From positions 434,001-498,000 of the forward strand of contig NZ_BNAR01000002.1 in assembly GCF_014653695.1 (NCBI RefSeq): DNA of 64,000 bases. The letters are read 5' to 3'. This DNA comes from Lentzea cavernae. GTDB lineage: Bacteria > Actinomycetota > Actinomycetes > Mycobacteriales > Pseudonocardiaceae. Numbering within the stretch: position 1 is the stretch's first letter; every line of letters starts with the position of its first letter. The position numbers were made by a program, and so were the translations under genes. Below are positions 49,678-57,682 of this stretch, piece by piece. Below the pieces are notes generated by a model, which was given only the letters and a program-made list of their open reading frames with translations, searched no databases and had not been told where the DNA came from.

Positions 49678-50430
49678 TCAGAACAGTCCGTTGGAGTGCG
49701 GCAGCGCGGCCGGGATCGGCGTGATGACGTCCCAGTGCTCGACGATCTTGCCGTCCGCGACGCGGAACAGGTCCCAGTAGGCGACCGGCTCGCCGAACTC
49801 GCCCTCCGACTGCAGCAGGACGAGATCCCCTTCGGCCACGACCTGGTGCACGGTCTTGTAGACGAGGTTCTTGCCCTGCCCCGCCCACGTGGCGGCGGCG
49901 GCGCCGAACCCGTCGAGCCCGTCGGCGGCCTCGGGGTTGTGCTGCAGGTAGGTCTCGGTGGAGATGTAGTCGGTCAGCACCGAGTAGTCGGCGTCCTGCA
50001 GGATCCGCTGGGCGAACTCCAGCACCAGCGCACGACTTCCTTCGGTGCCCTCGGCGGCGGGCTGCGCGGCACCGTCCGTCTGGGACCGTCCACTCGCGGT
50101 GGTCTCGACCACCGGCGTCAGCGCGTCCCAGTGCTCGGCGAGCTTGCCGTCCTCGACCCGGAACAGGTCGAACGCGACGAGCGGCTCCGGCCCGAACCCG
50201 TGGTAAACGCCGTGCAGCGCAACGAGATCACCATCCGCGATCACCCTGGCGAGTTCGTAGCGGAAGCCCTCCGGCAGGGTCGAGACGAGTCCGCGCAACG
50301 CCTCGGGGCCGTCCGCGGCGAGCGAGCTGTGCTGCCGGTAGTGCGGCGCGACCCACCTGTCCACAGCGGACGGGTCCTTGTCTCCGAACAGTTCGCCGGT
50401 GGCCTTGAGCACGAGTTCCTTGTTGTCCAT
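49678..50430 (-). CDS. Tandem SnoaL/NTF2-like protein
   Basis: A 250-residue protein with two SnoaL-like domains (about 1-110 and 130-240), each ending in the same strand pattern (FDLFRVEDGKLAEHWDALTP and WDLFRVADGKIVEHWDVITP), joined by a Gln/Ala/Gly linker. The duplication is ancient, since identity is limited to such blocks. ATG 50430 opens the SirTM operon. NTF2-like proteins bind small molecules or catalyse hydration; here the partner in an ADP-ribosylation operon is unexplained. Confidence 0.85.
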   Translation of the reverse strand: MDNKELVLKATGELFGDKDPSAVDRWVAPHYRQHSSLAADGPEALRGLVSTLPEGFRYELARVIADGDLVALHGVYHGFGPEPLVAFDLFRVEDGKLAEHWDALTPVVETTASGRSQTDGAAQPAAEGTEGSRALVLEFAQRILQDADYSVLTDYISTETYLQHNPEAADGLDGFGAAAATWAGQGKNLVYKTVHQVVAEGDLVLLQSEGEFGEPVAYWDLFRVADGKIVEHWDVITPIPAALPHSNGLF

Positions 50431-50485
50431 GGCTCATACTCTGGGCTTTCCCGTGGCCGAGATCGAGGTAGGATCACGCCTCACC

Positions 50486-51295
50486 ATGGTCAGAAGTGGA
50501 CAGGTCGCCCAGTTCGGCTTCAGCAACCCCGACCGGGGGCAGCTGGACGTCGAAGCGCTCGACCTCGGCGTGCTCCGCCGCAGACTGGGTCAGGACACGC
50601 TGACCAAGGTGCACCGCACCGACTTCCACCAGTTGTTCCTCTTCACCGCGGGCACCGGCACCACCATGGTCGATTTCGTGGACCACCCGTGCTCCCCCGG
50701 CACGCTGCTGCACGTGGGCCCGGGCCGCGTGCTCCGCCTGCCCACAGGTCCGCTCGACGCATTCATGGTGCTCTTCACCCCGGCGTTCCCGGTCCTGAGC
50801 CCGTTCGGCCCGGTCCTGTACTCGGTGCCCCAGGCGGAGATGGCGGTTTTCAGCCGCGCGATGGCGGACCTCCGGCAGGAGTACCGCCGCAACCTGCTGA
50901 CCGGCGAACCGGTGGACCTGCTCCGCACCCTGCTGGGCGCCCTGCTCCTGCGCGTCGCGCGCCTGCCGGGCGACAGTCCCGTCCACGACCCCCGGTTCGA
51001 ACGCTTCCAGCAGGAGCTGGAGCGGTCGTTCGCGGTCACGCGCAACGCGGCCGAGTACGCGGCTCGCATCGGTTACTCGACGCGCAGCCTCAACCGCATC
51101 TGCCTGGCCGCGACCGGGCGGTCTGCGAAGGCGTTGATCGACGCCCGCGTGACGCTGGAGGCCAAGCGGCTGCTGGTGCACACCGATCTGTCGTCGGCGG
51201 CGATCGGGCACCGGCTGGGGTTCAGCGAGGCCACGAACTTCACGAAGTTCTTCGCCCGGGAGACCGGCACGTCACCGGGGGCGTTCCGCGAGTAG
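50486..51295 (+). CDS. AraC family transcriptional regulator
   Basis: About 269 residues from ATG 50486 (ATG 50429 is an alternative overlapping the divergent start). The N-terminal cupin-like ligand domain has HQLFLFTAGTGTTMVDF, and the C-terminal double helix-turn-helix starts ATRNAAEYAARIGYSTRSLNRICLAATGRSAKALIDARVTLEAKRLL with AAIGHRLGFSEATNFTKFFARETGTSPGAFR. It is divergent from the SirTM operon and is its likely activator. The 3' end overlaps the convergent phosphotransferase gene by 24 bases. Confidence 0.92.
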   Translation: MVRSGQVAQFGFSNPDRGQLDVEALDLGVLRRRLGQDTLTKVHRTDFHQLFLFTAGTGTTMVDFVDHPCSPGTLLHVGPGRVLRLPTGPLDAFMVLFTPAFPVLSPFGPVLYSVPQAEMAVFSRAMADLRQEYRRNLLTGEPVDLLRTLLGALLLRVARLPGDSPVHDPRFERFQQELERSFAVTRNAAEYAARIGYSTRSLNRICLAATGRSAKALIDARVTLEAKRLLVHTDLSSAAIGHRLGFSEATNFTKFFARETGTSPGAFRE

Positions 51296-52141
51296 CCCGT
51301 CGAGCGTGCGGCTCGCGATGCCCGCCAGGAACTTGTTGGTGTCGCGGTAGTACGGCAACGCGAGCACGGCGAGGTGCAACGCCCAGCCCCGCGCACGCGC
51401 CCAAGCGGCGTCGTCGAACTCGACGAGCTCACGTTGAAAGGCCTTGCGCCCGCGCTCGTCCAGGTACAACCAGGCCGTCATGAGGTCGGCGGCCGGATCC
51501 CCGACGCCGGCACTGCCCCAGTCGATCACCCCGCTCAACGAGCCACCGCTGAACAGCAGGTTGCCCTCGTGCAGGTCGGCGTGCAGCCAACGGCCGGGCT
51601 GCTCCCACCGGGGCGCGGCCAGCGACTCCTCCCAGATCGCGGTGAGCCTCGGGTCACCTCCGACCTGGGCGATGCACGAACGGACCGCGGAGTCGTCCCC
51701 GATCCCGCTGACCCGGCCACGACCGGCGGTCCACGGCCCGTCCGCGTCGATCGCGTGCAGAGCGCGGATCAACGCGGCCAGCCGAAGCGGGGTGTCCTCG
51801 TCCACGGCTTCGACCGGAGCGGTCTCGCCGCCCAGCCACCGCACCACGGACCACTGGTACGGATAGGTTTCGGTCGGCGAGCCCAGTTCCACCGGCTCCG
51901 GCACGGCGATCGGCAGGTGCGGCGCGACCCGCGGCACGATCGACGCCTCCTTCGCCGCCCCGTCGTGGGCCCACTCCCGGCGCGGCAGCCGCACCGCGAG
52001 CTCGTCGCCCAGCCGGTAGAGCGCGTTGCTGGTGCCGCCGTGCACGACCTCCCGGACCGGCAACCCCTGCCAGCGCGGGAACTGCGAGCGGACCAGCGAG
52101 CGCACCAGGGCCACGTCGGTGGCGATCACGCCGTCGAGCAT
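51272..52141 (-). CDS. Aminoglycoside phosphotransferase-like (APH) family kinase
   Basis: A 289-residue protein kinase-like enzyme: VVHGGTSNALYRLGDELAVRLPRRE (nucleotide lysine strand), catalytic loop LHADLHEGNLLF near 185, and VIDWGSAGVGDPAADLMTAW (metal Asp). This is the APH/choline-kinase fold, which phosphorylates small molecules; true aminoglycoside resistance cannot be inferred. It is 21 bases after the GNAT stop and so may be the last gene of the sulfur-type operon. Its substrate may be a metabolite of that pathway. Confidence 0.88.
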   Translation of the reverse strand: MLDGVIATDVALVRSLVRSQFPRWQGLPVREVVHGGTSNALYRLGDELAVRLPRREWAHDGAAKEASIVPRVAPHLPIAVPEPVELGSPTETYPYQWSVVRWLGGETAPVEAVDEDTPLRLAALIRALHAIDADGPWTAGRGRVSGIGDDSAVRSCIAQVGGDPRLTAIWEESLAAPRWEQPGRWLHADLHEGNLLFSGGSLSGVIDWGSAGVGDPAADLMTAWLYLDERGRKAFQRELVEFDDAAWARARGWALHLAVLALPYYRDTNKFLAGIASRTLDGLLAERPR

Positions 52142-52162
52142 CGATCAACTCCCCCAGGTCAG

Positions 52163-52651
52163 CTACGCATGCACCACCGTCCCCGCACCTCGGGCAACTC
52201 GTTTCTCGAACGGCAGCGGACCGGCGGGCGTGGCCGTCACGTCGAACAACGGCGTGTAGCCCGCCGCCAGGTACAGCCCGCGCGCCTCGGGCTGGCGCGG
52301 CCCGGTCGTCAGGTAGAGGCGCCGGTAGCCGAGCCGCGACGCCTCCTCCTCCAACACGAGGAGCACCTGACGGGCCAGGCCCTGCCGGCGGTACGCCGAG
52401 TGGGTCCAGATCCGCTTCAGCTCCGCGGTCTCGCCGTCGTGCCGCCGGAACGCCCCACCGGCCACGGCCACGCCGTCCCGCAGCAGCACCATCAGCCGTC
52501 CGTGCGGTGGGGTCAGCGTGGCGTCCGGGAAGCGTTCCATCCGCTCCCGGGCCGCCGGGCCGTACCTGCTCACGTACTCGTCGAGCAGTTCGGCCATCAT
52601 CCCGGCGACCTCGGGGGCGTCCGGGCGCGTCCAGTGGACCGCGTCGGTCAT
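52163..52651 (-). CDS. GNAT family N-acetyltransferase
   Basis: A 162-residue acetyltransferase. RIWTHSAYRRQGLARQVLLVLEEEASRLGY holds the acetyl-CoA pyrophosphate loop (R-x2-G-x-A), followed by LYLTTGPRQPEARGLYLAAGYTPL. ATG 52651 overlaps the stop of the repeat-protein ORF as ATGA. In B. subtilis, sulfur-scavenging operons pair a GNAT with family-3 ABC transporters and FMN monooxygenases to N-acetylate modified cysteines; the same neighbours are found here, so this role is a reasonable inference. Confidence 0.9.
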   Translation of the reverse strand: MTDAVHWTRPDAPEVAGMMAELLDEYVSRYGPAARERMERFPDATLTPPHGRLMVLLRDGVAVAGGAFRRHDGETAELKRIWTHSAYRRQGLARQVLLVLEEEASRLGYRRLYLTTGPRQPEARGLYLAAGYTPLFDVTATPAGPLPFEKRVARGAGTVVHA

Positions 52652-53190
52652 CCGGCGCGCCGGTCCGGTCCGGTGCTCGTCCGCCGCGTCGCCACGGAGA
52701 CGTTCGGGCTGCGCCGGGTCGACGGCATCGCCACCGACACCGGCCTGCCGCACAACCGCGTGTCCCGCACCGTGCGGGAGGCGCTCGCCGTGCGGGAGGT
52801 GCCCGCCGTGCGCGAGATGCCCGCCGTGCGCGAGACGCCCACCGTGCGCGAGATACCCACCGTGCGCGAGGCGCCCGCCGTGCGCGAGATACCCACCGTG
52901 CGCGAGATACCCGCCATGCCCGAGACGCCCACCATGCGCGAGGCACCCACCGTGCGCGAGATACCCGCCATGCGCGAGACGCCCACCATGCCCGAGGCAC
53001 CCGCCATGCGCGAGACGCCCACCATGCCCGAGACACCCGCCATGCGCGAGACACCCACCGTGCCCGAGACACCCACCGTGCCCGAGACACCCACCGTGCC
53101 CGAGACACCCACCGGGCTGGAAGCCCGCACGGCCGTGCCGCACCTCGCCCCGGTCCGCCGCACCCCGGGCCTCGACGTCGTACCGGTCAT
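52648..53190 (-). CDS. Hexapeptide-repeat protein, coupled on both sides
   Basis: An ORF of 180 codons starting ATGA over the stop of the winged-helix gene and ending with TGA inside the ATGA of the GNAT gene, so it is stitched into the operon. After MTGTTSRPGVRRTG it consists mainly of about 19 copies of a six-residue unit of type V/A-G-V/I-S-R/G-T/M, then a short tail ending DRRAG, the same five residues that end the winged-helix protein. No family. It probably arose by repeat insertion into the operon; whether a stable protein is made is unknown. Confidence 0.5.
   Translation of the reverse strand: MTGTTSRPGVRRTGARCGTAVRASSPVGVSGTVGVSGTVGVSGTVGVSRMAGVSGMVGVSRMAGASGMVGVSRMAGISRTVGASRMVGVSGMAGISRTVGISRTAGASRTVGISRTVGVSRTAGISRTAGTSRTASASRTVRDTRLCGRPVSVAMPSTRRSPNVSVATRRTSTGPDRRAG
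52772..53113. repeat. 18-bp tandem repeat, 19 copies
   Basis: Nineteen consecutive 18-base units without indels, each with the frame GTGC-C/G-CGAGA-CCCACC and variation at a few sites. The last four (53042-53113) are nearly identical, the right-hand ones least diverged. The length keeps six-codon repeats open on both strands. The array is bounded by a 16-bp direct repeat, GGTCATCCGGCGCGCC, at 52646-52661 and 53185-53200. Confidence 0.95.
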
Positions 53191-53639
53191 CCGGCGCGCC
53201 GATCCGCCAGCCGCACCACGTTCGGCGAGCGCTCCACCCGGAACCGGCCGCTCGACGCGACCAGGTAGCCGACCCCGCGCACGGTCTGGATGACGTCCGC
53301 CGCGTCGCCGAGCTTCTGCCGGACGCGCCGGACGTGCACGTCGACCGTGCGGGCGCCGCTGTAGTCGTCGTTGACGCCCCACACCGTCGCCAGCAGCTCG
53401 CGCCTGCGGTGCACCCGGTCGGTGTGGGAGCACAGGTGCAGCAGCAGTTCGAACTCCAGCCGCGTCAGCTCGACGACGGCGTCGTGCAGCAGGACCTGGC
53501 GGGTGTCCGGCAGGATCCGGACGTCCACGTCCTCGACCTCCGCTTGTACCGCGGGCATCAGGCCCGCGTCCTGCAGCGCGCCGAGCAGCCTCAGCGCGGT
53601 GTCCTCGTCCTCGGTGTCGATGGTGATGCTGAACCTCAT
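53187..53639 (-). CDS. OmpR/PhoB-type winged-helix protein without receiver domain
   Basis: A 150-residue protein. The N-terminal 45 residues form a small alpha/beta segment (MRFSITIDTEDEDTALRLLGAL), and the C-terminal wing is PhoB-like: LTRLEFELLLHLCSHTDRVHRRRELL, ARTVDVHVRRVRQKLGD and IQTVRGVGYLV. It lacks a phospho-acceptor domain, so its activity is not set by a kinase. It starts 10 bases after the solute-binding-protein gene and is probably the local regulator of the transport operon. Confidence 0.85.
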   Translation of the reverse strand: MRFSITIDTEDEDTALRLLGALQDAGLMPAVQAEVEDVDVRILPDTRQVLLHDAVVELTRLEFELLLHLCSHTDRVHRRRELLATVWGVNDDYSGARTVDVHVRRVRQKLGDAADVIQTVRGVGYLVASSGRFRVERSPNVVRLADRRAG

Positions 53640-53649
53640 GTCACACCCC

Positions 53650-54582
53650 TCAGGTCTTCGGCAGGCCCTGCGGGTTGACCTCCGACGTCGGCACGGCCTC
53701 GTCGGACAGCCCCCAGCGCTTCAGGACCTCTGCGTACTTGCCGTTGGCGATCAGCTGGTTCAACGCCTCCTGGACCGGGACCACGAGTCCGCTGTCCTTC
53801 TTGGTGGTCACCGCGATCTTGCCCTGGACGGAGGCGCCGCCGGAGAAGTTGCCGATCACCTCGGTCTGCCCGGACGTCGCCGCGTGGTAGGCCGAGGTGG
53901 GGTTCGGGCCGAGGTAGGCGTCGATGCGGCCGGACTGCAGCGCCAGGTAGTAGTCCGACGAGTTCTGGAAGTACTTGATGTCCGTGGCCTTCAGGCCCGC
54001 GGCGACGTTCTGCGTGCTCCAGTCGACGAGGATCTTCTCCTGGTTGGTGCCCGACGTCACGGCGATCACCTTGCCCGCCACGTCCTTGGGCTCCTTCACC
54101 TTCCAGGTGCCGCCCTTCTTCGCCTCGAACGCCAGCGTGTCCAGGCGGTAGGTGGCGAAGTCGTACTTCTCCTTGCGCGCCTCGGTCACGGTGATGTTCG
54201 ACAGGCCGAGGTCGTAGGCGCCGCTGTCGAGGCCGACGAACAGGTTCTCCCACGACGACACCTCGAGCTTGGGCTTGAGGCCCAGCACGTCGGCGACGAG
54301 CGTGGCGATGTCGGTCTCGACGCCGATCACGGTCTTGTCGTCGGTGGCGTAGAACCGCAGCGGTGGTGCTGTGCCGGCGGATCCGCCGATCGTCAGCTCC
54401 CCCTTGGTTCTGAACTTCTCCGGCACCTTCGAGGCGATCTTGTCGTCCTTGGTCGCCGTGACCCGCTTCTGGTCCGGGCCCAGGTTCACGCTCAGGCCGG
54501 CGACCTCGGTGGGCTCTTCACCGCCGGCGGTGCCACAGGCGGCCAGTCCGAACGCCAGCACGGCGAGAAGTACTTTGCGCAC
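53650..54582 (-). CDS. Amino-acid ABC transporter solute-binding lipoprotein (family 3)
   Basis: A 310-residue lipoprotein: signal with lipobox LAAC (Cys near 16), then the family-3 fold with GGSAGTAPPLRFYATDDKTVIGVETDIATLVADVLG, SWENLFVGLDSGAYDLGLSNITVTEARKEKYDFAT and GKVIAVTSGTNQEK. GTG 54582 has AAGGAG upstream. It binds an amino acid or derivative outside the membrane. The neighbouring FMN monooxygenases and the cysteine leader ORF suggest a sulfur-containing ligand. Confidence 0.92.
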   Translation of the reverse strand: MRKVLLAVLAFGLAACGTAGGEEPTEVAGLSVNLGPDQKRVTATKDDKIASKVPEKFRTKGELTIGGSAGTAPPLRFYATDDKTVIGVETDIATLVADVLGLKPKLEVSSWENLFVGLDSGAYDLGLSNITVTEARKEKYDFATYRLDTLAFEAKKGGTWKVKEPKDVAGKVIAVTSGTNQEKILVDWSTQNVAAGLKATDIKYFQNSSDYYLALQSGRIDAYLGPNPTSAYHAATSGQTEVIGNFSGGASVQGKIAVTTKKDSGLVVPVQEALNQLIANGKYAEVLKRWGLSDEAVPTSEVNPQGLPKT

Positions 54583-54594
54583 AACGAACTCCTT

Positions 54595-55317
54595 CTACAG
54601 AACCTTGGACAGGAAAGCGCGGGTGCGCTCGTGGACGGGGTGGTCGAGCACCTGCTCCGGCGGTCCCTCTTCGACGATCACGCCGTCGTCCATGAACACG
54701 ATCCGGTCGGCCACCTCGCGGGCGAAGCCGATCTCGTGCGTGACCACGACCATCGTCGTGCCGGACCGGGCGAGGTCGCGCAGCACGTCGAGCACCTCAC
54801 CGACCAGCTCGGGGTCGAGCGCCGACGTCGGTTCGTCGAACAGCACGACCTTCGGCCGCGTGGCGAGGGCTCGTGCGATCGCGACGCGCTGCTGCTGACC
54901 GCCGGAGAGCTGCCGCGGGTACGCGGACGCCTTGTCCACCAGCCCGACGCGTTCGAGGAAGTGCCGCGCGTCGGACAGCTCGGCGACCTCGGCGATGTTC
55001 TCCAGCGCGGTCAGGTGCGGGAAGAGGTTGAAGTTCTGGAAGACGAACCCGATGTCCTTGCGCTGCTTGAGGATCTCGCGTTCCTTGAGCTCGTGGAGCT
55101 TCCCGCCGCGCCGCCGGTAGCCGATCAGCTCGCCGTCGATGGTGATGTACCCGCGGTTGACCTTCTCCAGGTGGTTGATCGTGCGCAGCAGCGTCGACTT
55201 GCCGGAGCCGGACGGCCCGAGCACCACGACGACCTCGCCGGCCGCGACGTTCAACGACACCCCGCGCAGCACTTCCAGTGAGCCGAAGCTCTTGTGCACG
55301 CCCAGAACCTCGATCAC
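54595..55317 (-). CDS. Amino-acid ABC transporter ATP-binding protein (GlnQ family)
   Basis: A 240-residue ATPase from GTG 55317, which overlaps the permease stop as GTGA; the 503-codon open frame upstream is a shadow of the permease. It has Walker [11 protein letters not shown]-loop FQNFNLFPH, signature LSGGQQQR, Walker [15 protein letters not shown] and H-loop VTHE. An insertion, [20 protein letters not shown], before the Q-loop is typical of GlnQ/HisP proteins that have a few more residues there. Confidence 0.95.
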   Translation of the reverse strand: MIEVLGVHKSFGSLEVLRGVSLNVAAGEVVVVLGPSGSGKSTLLRTINHLEKVNRGYITIDGELIGYRRRGGKLHELKEREILKQRKDIGFVFQNFNLFPHLTALENIAEVAELSDARHFLERVGLVDKASAYPRQLSGGQQQRVAIARALATRPKVVLFDEPTSALDPELVGEVLDVLRDLARSGTTMVVVTHEIGFAREVADRIVFMDDGVIVEEGPPEQVLDHPVHERTRAFLSKVL

Positions 55318-56189
55318 CGGCGGTCTCCTCGCGCGAAGTAGCGCTCGACGTAGTGCTGGCCGATCGAGAGCAGGGTGGTCAGGATGATGTACCAGACGGT
55401 CGCGACCATCAGCAGTGCCACGACCCGCGCGTTGCGGCCGTAGATGACCTGCACCTGGTAGAAGAGCTCGCCGATCGCCATCACCGAGACGACCGAGGTG
55501 CCCTTGAACAGGCTGATCACCTCGTTGGCGGCGTTGGGCAGGATCGACCGCATCGCCTGCGGCAGAACGATCCTGCGGAACTGCCGGAACCTCGGGATGC
55601 CGAGCGCGGCGGCCGCTTCCAGCTGCCCGCGGTCGACCGAGATCACGCCGGACCGGACGATCTCCGCCGCGTAGGCCGCCTGGTGCAGCGCGAGGCCGAG
55701 CACTGCGGCGCCCATCGGGCTGATCAGCGAGATCGTCTCGAAGCTCACGAACTCCGGCCCGAACGGGATGCCGAGCGAAAGCCGTTGGTACAGATAGGAG
55801 ATGTTGAACCAGAACAGCAGCTGCACGATCAGCGGGATCGACCGGAACGCCCAGATGTAGGTCCAGCCCACCGCGCTGAGGAACGGGCTCTTCGACATCC
55901 GCAGCACCGCGACCACGATGCCGAGCGCGAACCCCAGGACCGTTCCGAACACGGTCAGGAAGATGGTCGTGCCGACGGCGGTCAGGATCGACTGGGCGGT
56001 GAAGTACCGCGCGAACGTCGGCCAGTCCCAGGCGGGGTTCGTGACCAGGCCGTGCACGAACTGCGCGGCGAGCACCAGCACGAAGGCGACGCCGACCCAG
56101 CGCCACGGGTGGCGGGCCGGCACGACCGGTAACGCGGAGAGATCATCGTCCTTTGTGGACACTGGCGTCAGCGTGCCGGAAGAGGTCAT
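55314..56189 (-). CDS. Amino-acid ABC transporter permease (HisM/GlnP type)
   Basis: A 291-residue permease. After a cytosolic N-terminus (about 35 residues) it has about five to six hydrophobic segments and the EAA-type loop [42 protein letters not shown]. Likely a homodimer with the GlnQ-type ATPase. Start ATG 56189 is 49 bases after the stop of the leader ORF at 56238-56294, consistent with leader-controlled expression of the transporter genes. Confidence 0.93.
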   Translation of the reverse strand: MTSSGTLTPVSTKDDDLSALPVVPARHPWRWVGVAFVLVLAAQFVHGLVTNPAWDWPTFARYFTAQSILTAVGTTIFLTVFGTVLGFALGIVVAVLRMSKSPFLSAVGWTYIWAFRSIPLIVQLLFWFNISYLYQRLSLGIPFGPEFVSFETISLISPMGAAVLGLALHQAAYAAEIVRSGVISVDRGQLEAAAALGIPRFRQFRRIVLPQAMRSILPNAANEVISLFKGTSVVSVMAIGELFYQVQVIYGRNARVVALLMVATVWYIILTTLLSIGQHYVERYFARGDRR

Positions 56190-56237
56190 GACGAGTCCTT
56201 GCTGCGGCGGGGAACGTGAGACGAGCGGAGGAGGAGG

Positions 56238-56294
56238 TCAGCTCGTACAGTCGTTGTGGCAGCGGGAGGACAGGATCGATCCGGCGGCGACCAT
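56238..56294 (-). CDS. 18-residue two-cysteine leader peptide (candidate cysteine attenuator)
   Basis: ATG 56294, with GGGAGG five bases upstream, opens MVAAGSILSSRCHNDCTS and stop. The SSR-x-H-x-D core and the two Cys codons resemble the short leader ORFs that precede sulfur-assimilation operons of actinomycetes, where cysteine starvation stalls the ribosome. The second Cys codon is followed at once by ACGAGC, which can pair with GCTCGT 17 bases on, giving a possible attenuation hairpin. The gene it would control is the transporter permease 49 bases on. The ORF was found by eye only. Confidence 0.5.
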   Translation of the reverse strand: MVAAGSILSSRCHNDCTS

Positions 56295-56398
56295 CCCGTC
56301 CTCCCTTCCCTGCGCTCTTGAGGAGAGCACTCACTCTGGCGACGCTCACGTTAGGTACCGATGAACCACCTGGGCAAGGACGTCCACGTGCTGAACAA

Positions 56399-57670
56399 CT
56401 ATCGGATACCGAGATGATCCCTCAACGTCGGACCTGAGTACTCAGACCGGAAGACGCCGCGCTCCTGCAGCAACGGCACGACGGTGTCCGCGAACTCGTC
56501 GAGCCCGCCCGGCGTCACGTGCGGCACCAGGATGAAGCCGTCGGCCGCGTCCTGCTGCACCAGGTCGTTGATCTGCGTGGCGACGCTGTCCGCCGACCCG
56601 ATGAACGTCTGCCGGGCGCTCACGTCGATCACGAGGTCGCGGATGGACAGGCCCTTCGCGGCGGCCTTCTCCCGCCACTCCCGCACCGTCGCCGCCGGGT
56701 CCTTGAACATCCGCACGCTCGCGCGGCCCTTCGCGATGGTGTTCTCCCCGGTCAGCGGCTCCACGTCCGGGAGCGGCCCGTCCGGGTCGTAGCCGCTCAG
56801 GTCCCGGTTCCACACCTGCTCGAGGAACCGGATCGCGGTCGCCCCGCTGACCTGCTGGCGCCGCACCACCGCGGCCTTCTCCTGGGCGTCCGCGTCGGTG
56901 TCGCCGAGGATGAACGTGGCCGCGGGCAGCACCACGAGCTGGTCGTGCGTGCGGCCGTACTTGGCCAGCCGCCCCTTCACGTCGCCGTAGAACTTCTGGC
57001 CCGCCTCCAGGGTGCCGTGCCGCGAGAAGATCGCGTCGGCGGTGGCCGCGGCGAACTCCCTGCCCTCCTCGGAGTCACCCGCCTGCAGGATCACCGGACG
57101 CCCCTGCGGCGAGCGCGGGACACCGAACGTGCCGCTGATGTCGAAGTGCTGGTCGGTGTGCTCGAACGAACCCACGCCGGTGTCGAACAGCTTCCACGCC
57201 GCGCGCAGGAACGACTCCGCGCGGGTGTAGCGGTCCTCGTTCGCGAGGAACCCGCCGCGCCGGAAGTTCTCCCCGGTGAACGCGTCCCACGAGGTCACTA
57301 CGTTCCAGGCGGCGCGCCCGTCCGACAGGTGGTCGAGCGAGGCGAACTGCCGCGCCACCTCGTACGGTTCGTTGAACGTCGAGTTGATCGTGCCCGCGAG
57401 GCCGAGCTTCGTGGTGACGGCGGCCAGCGCGGCGAGCACGGTGAACGTGTCGGGTCGGCCCACGACGTCGAGGTCGTAGATCTCGCCGCCCTGCTCGCGC
57501 AGCCGCAGTCCCTCGGCGAGGAAGAAGAAGTCGAACTTCGCCCGTTCGGCCGTCTGTGCCAAGTGGACGAACGAGTCGAACTCGATGTGGCTGCCCGCCT
57601 GCGGATCGCTCCAGACGGTCGTGTTGTTCACGCCGGGGAAGTGCGCGGCGAGGTGGATCTGCTTCGTCAT
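56399..57670 (-). CDS. NtaA/SnaA/DszA-family FMN-dependent monooxygenase
   Basis: A 423-residue luciferase-like barrel. It begins KQIHLAAHFPGVNNTTVWSDP and has FDFFFLAEGLRLREQGG, WNVVTSWDAFTGENFRRGG and PQGRPVILQAGDSEEGREFAA, the NtaA-type blocks. The enzymes use FMNH2 and oxygen to split C-S or C-N bonds. It ends FRSEYSGPTLRDHLGIR, nearly the same as the end of the adjacent second monooxygenase, from which it is 12 bases. Known relatives in cysteine-derivative operons (CmoJ-like) suggest sulfur scavenging. Confidence 0.9.
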   Translation of the reverse strand: MTKQIHLAAHFPGVNNTTVWSDPQAGSHIEFDSFVHLAQTAERAKFDFFFLAEGLRLREQGGEIYDLDVVGRPDTFTVLAALAAVTTKLGLAGTINSTFNEPYEVARQFASLDHLSDGRAAWNVVTSWDAFTGENFRRGGFLANEDRYTRAESFLRAAWKLFDTGVGSFEHTDQHFDISGTFGVPRSPQGRPVILQAGDSEEGREFAAATADAIFSRHGTLEAGQKFYGDVKGRLAKYGRTHDQLVVLPAATFILGDTDADAQEKAAVVRRQQVSGATAIRFLEQVWNRDLSGYDPDGPLPDVEPLTGENTIAKGRASVRMFKDPAATVREWREKAAAKGLSIRDLVIDVSARQTFIGSADSVATQINDLVQQDAADGFILVPHVTPGGLDEFADTVVPLLQERGVFRSEYSGPTLRDHLGIR

Positions 57671-57682
57671 CCCGCACTCCTT

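Noticed and set aside
51272..52141. Aminoglycoside resistance gene
   Set aside because: The APH fold alone does not show resistance; the genomic setting suggests a metabolic kinase.
52772..53113. CRISPR or plus-strand repeat-protein gene
   Set aside because: No spacers; a plus-strand frame is open too, but only the minus frame has coupled start and stop codons with both neighbours.
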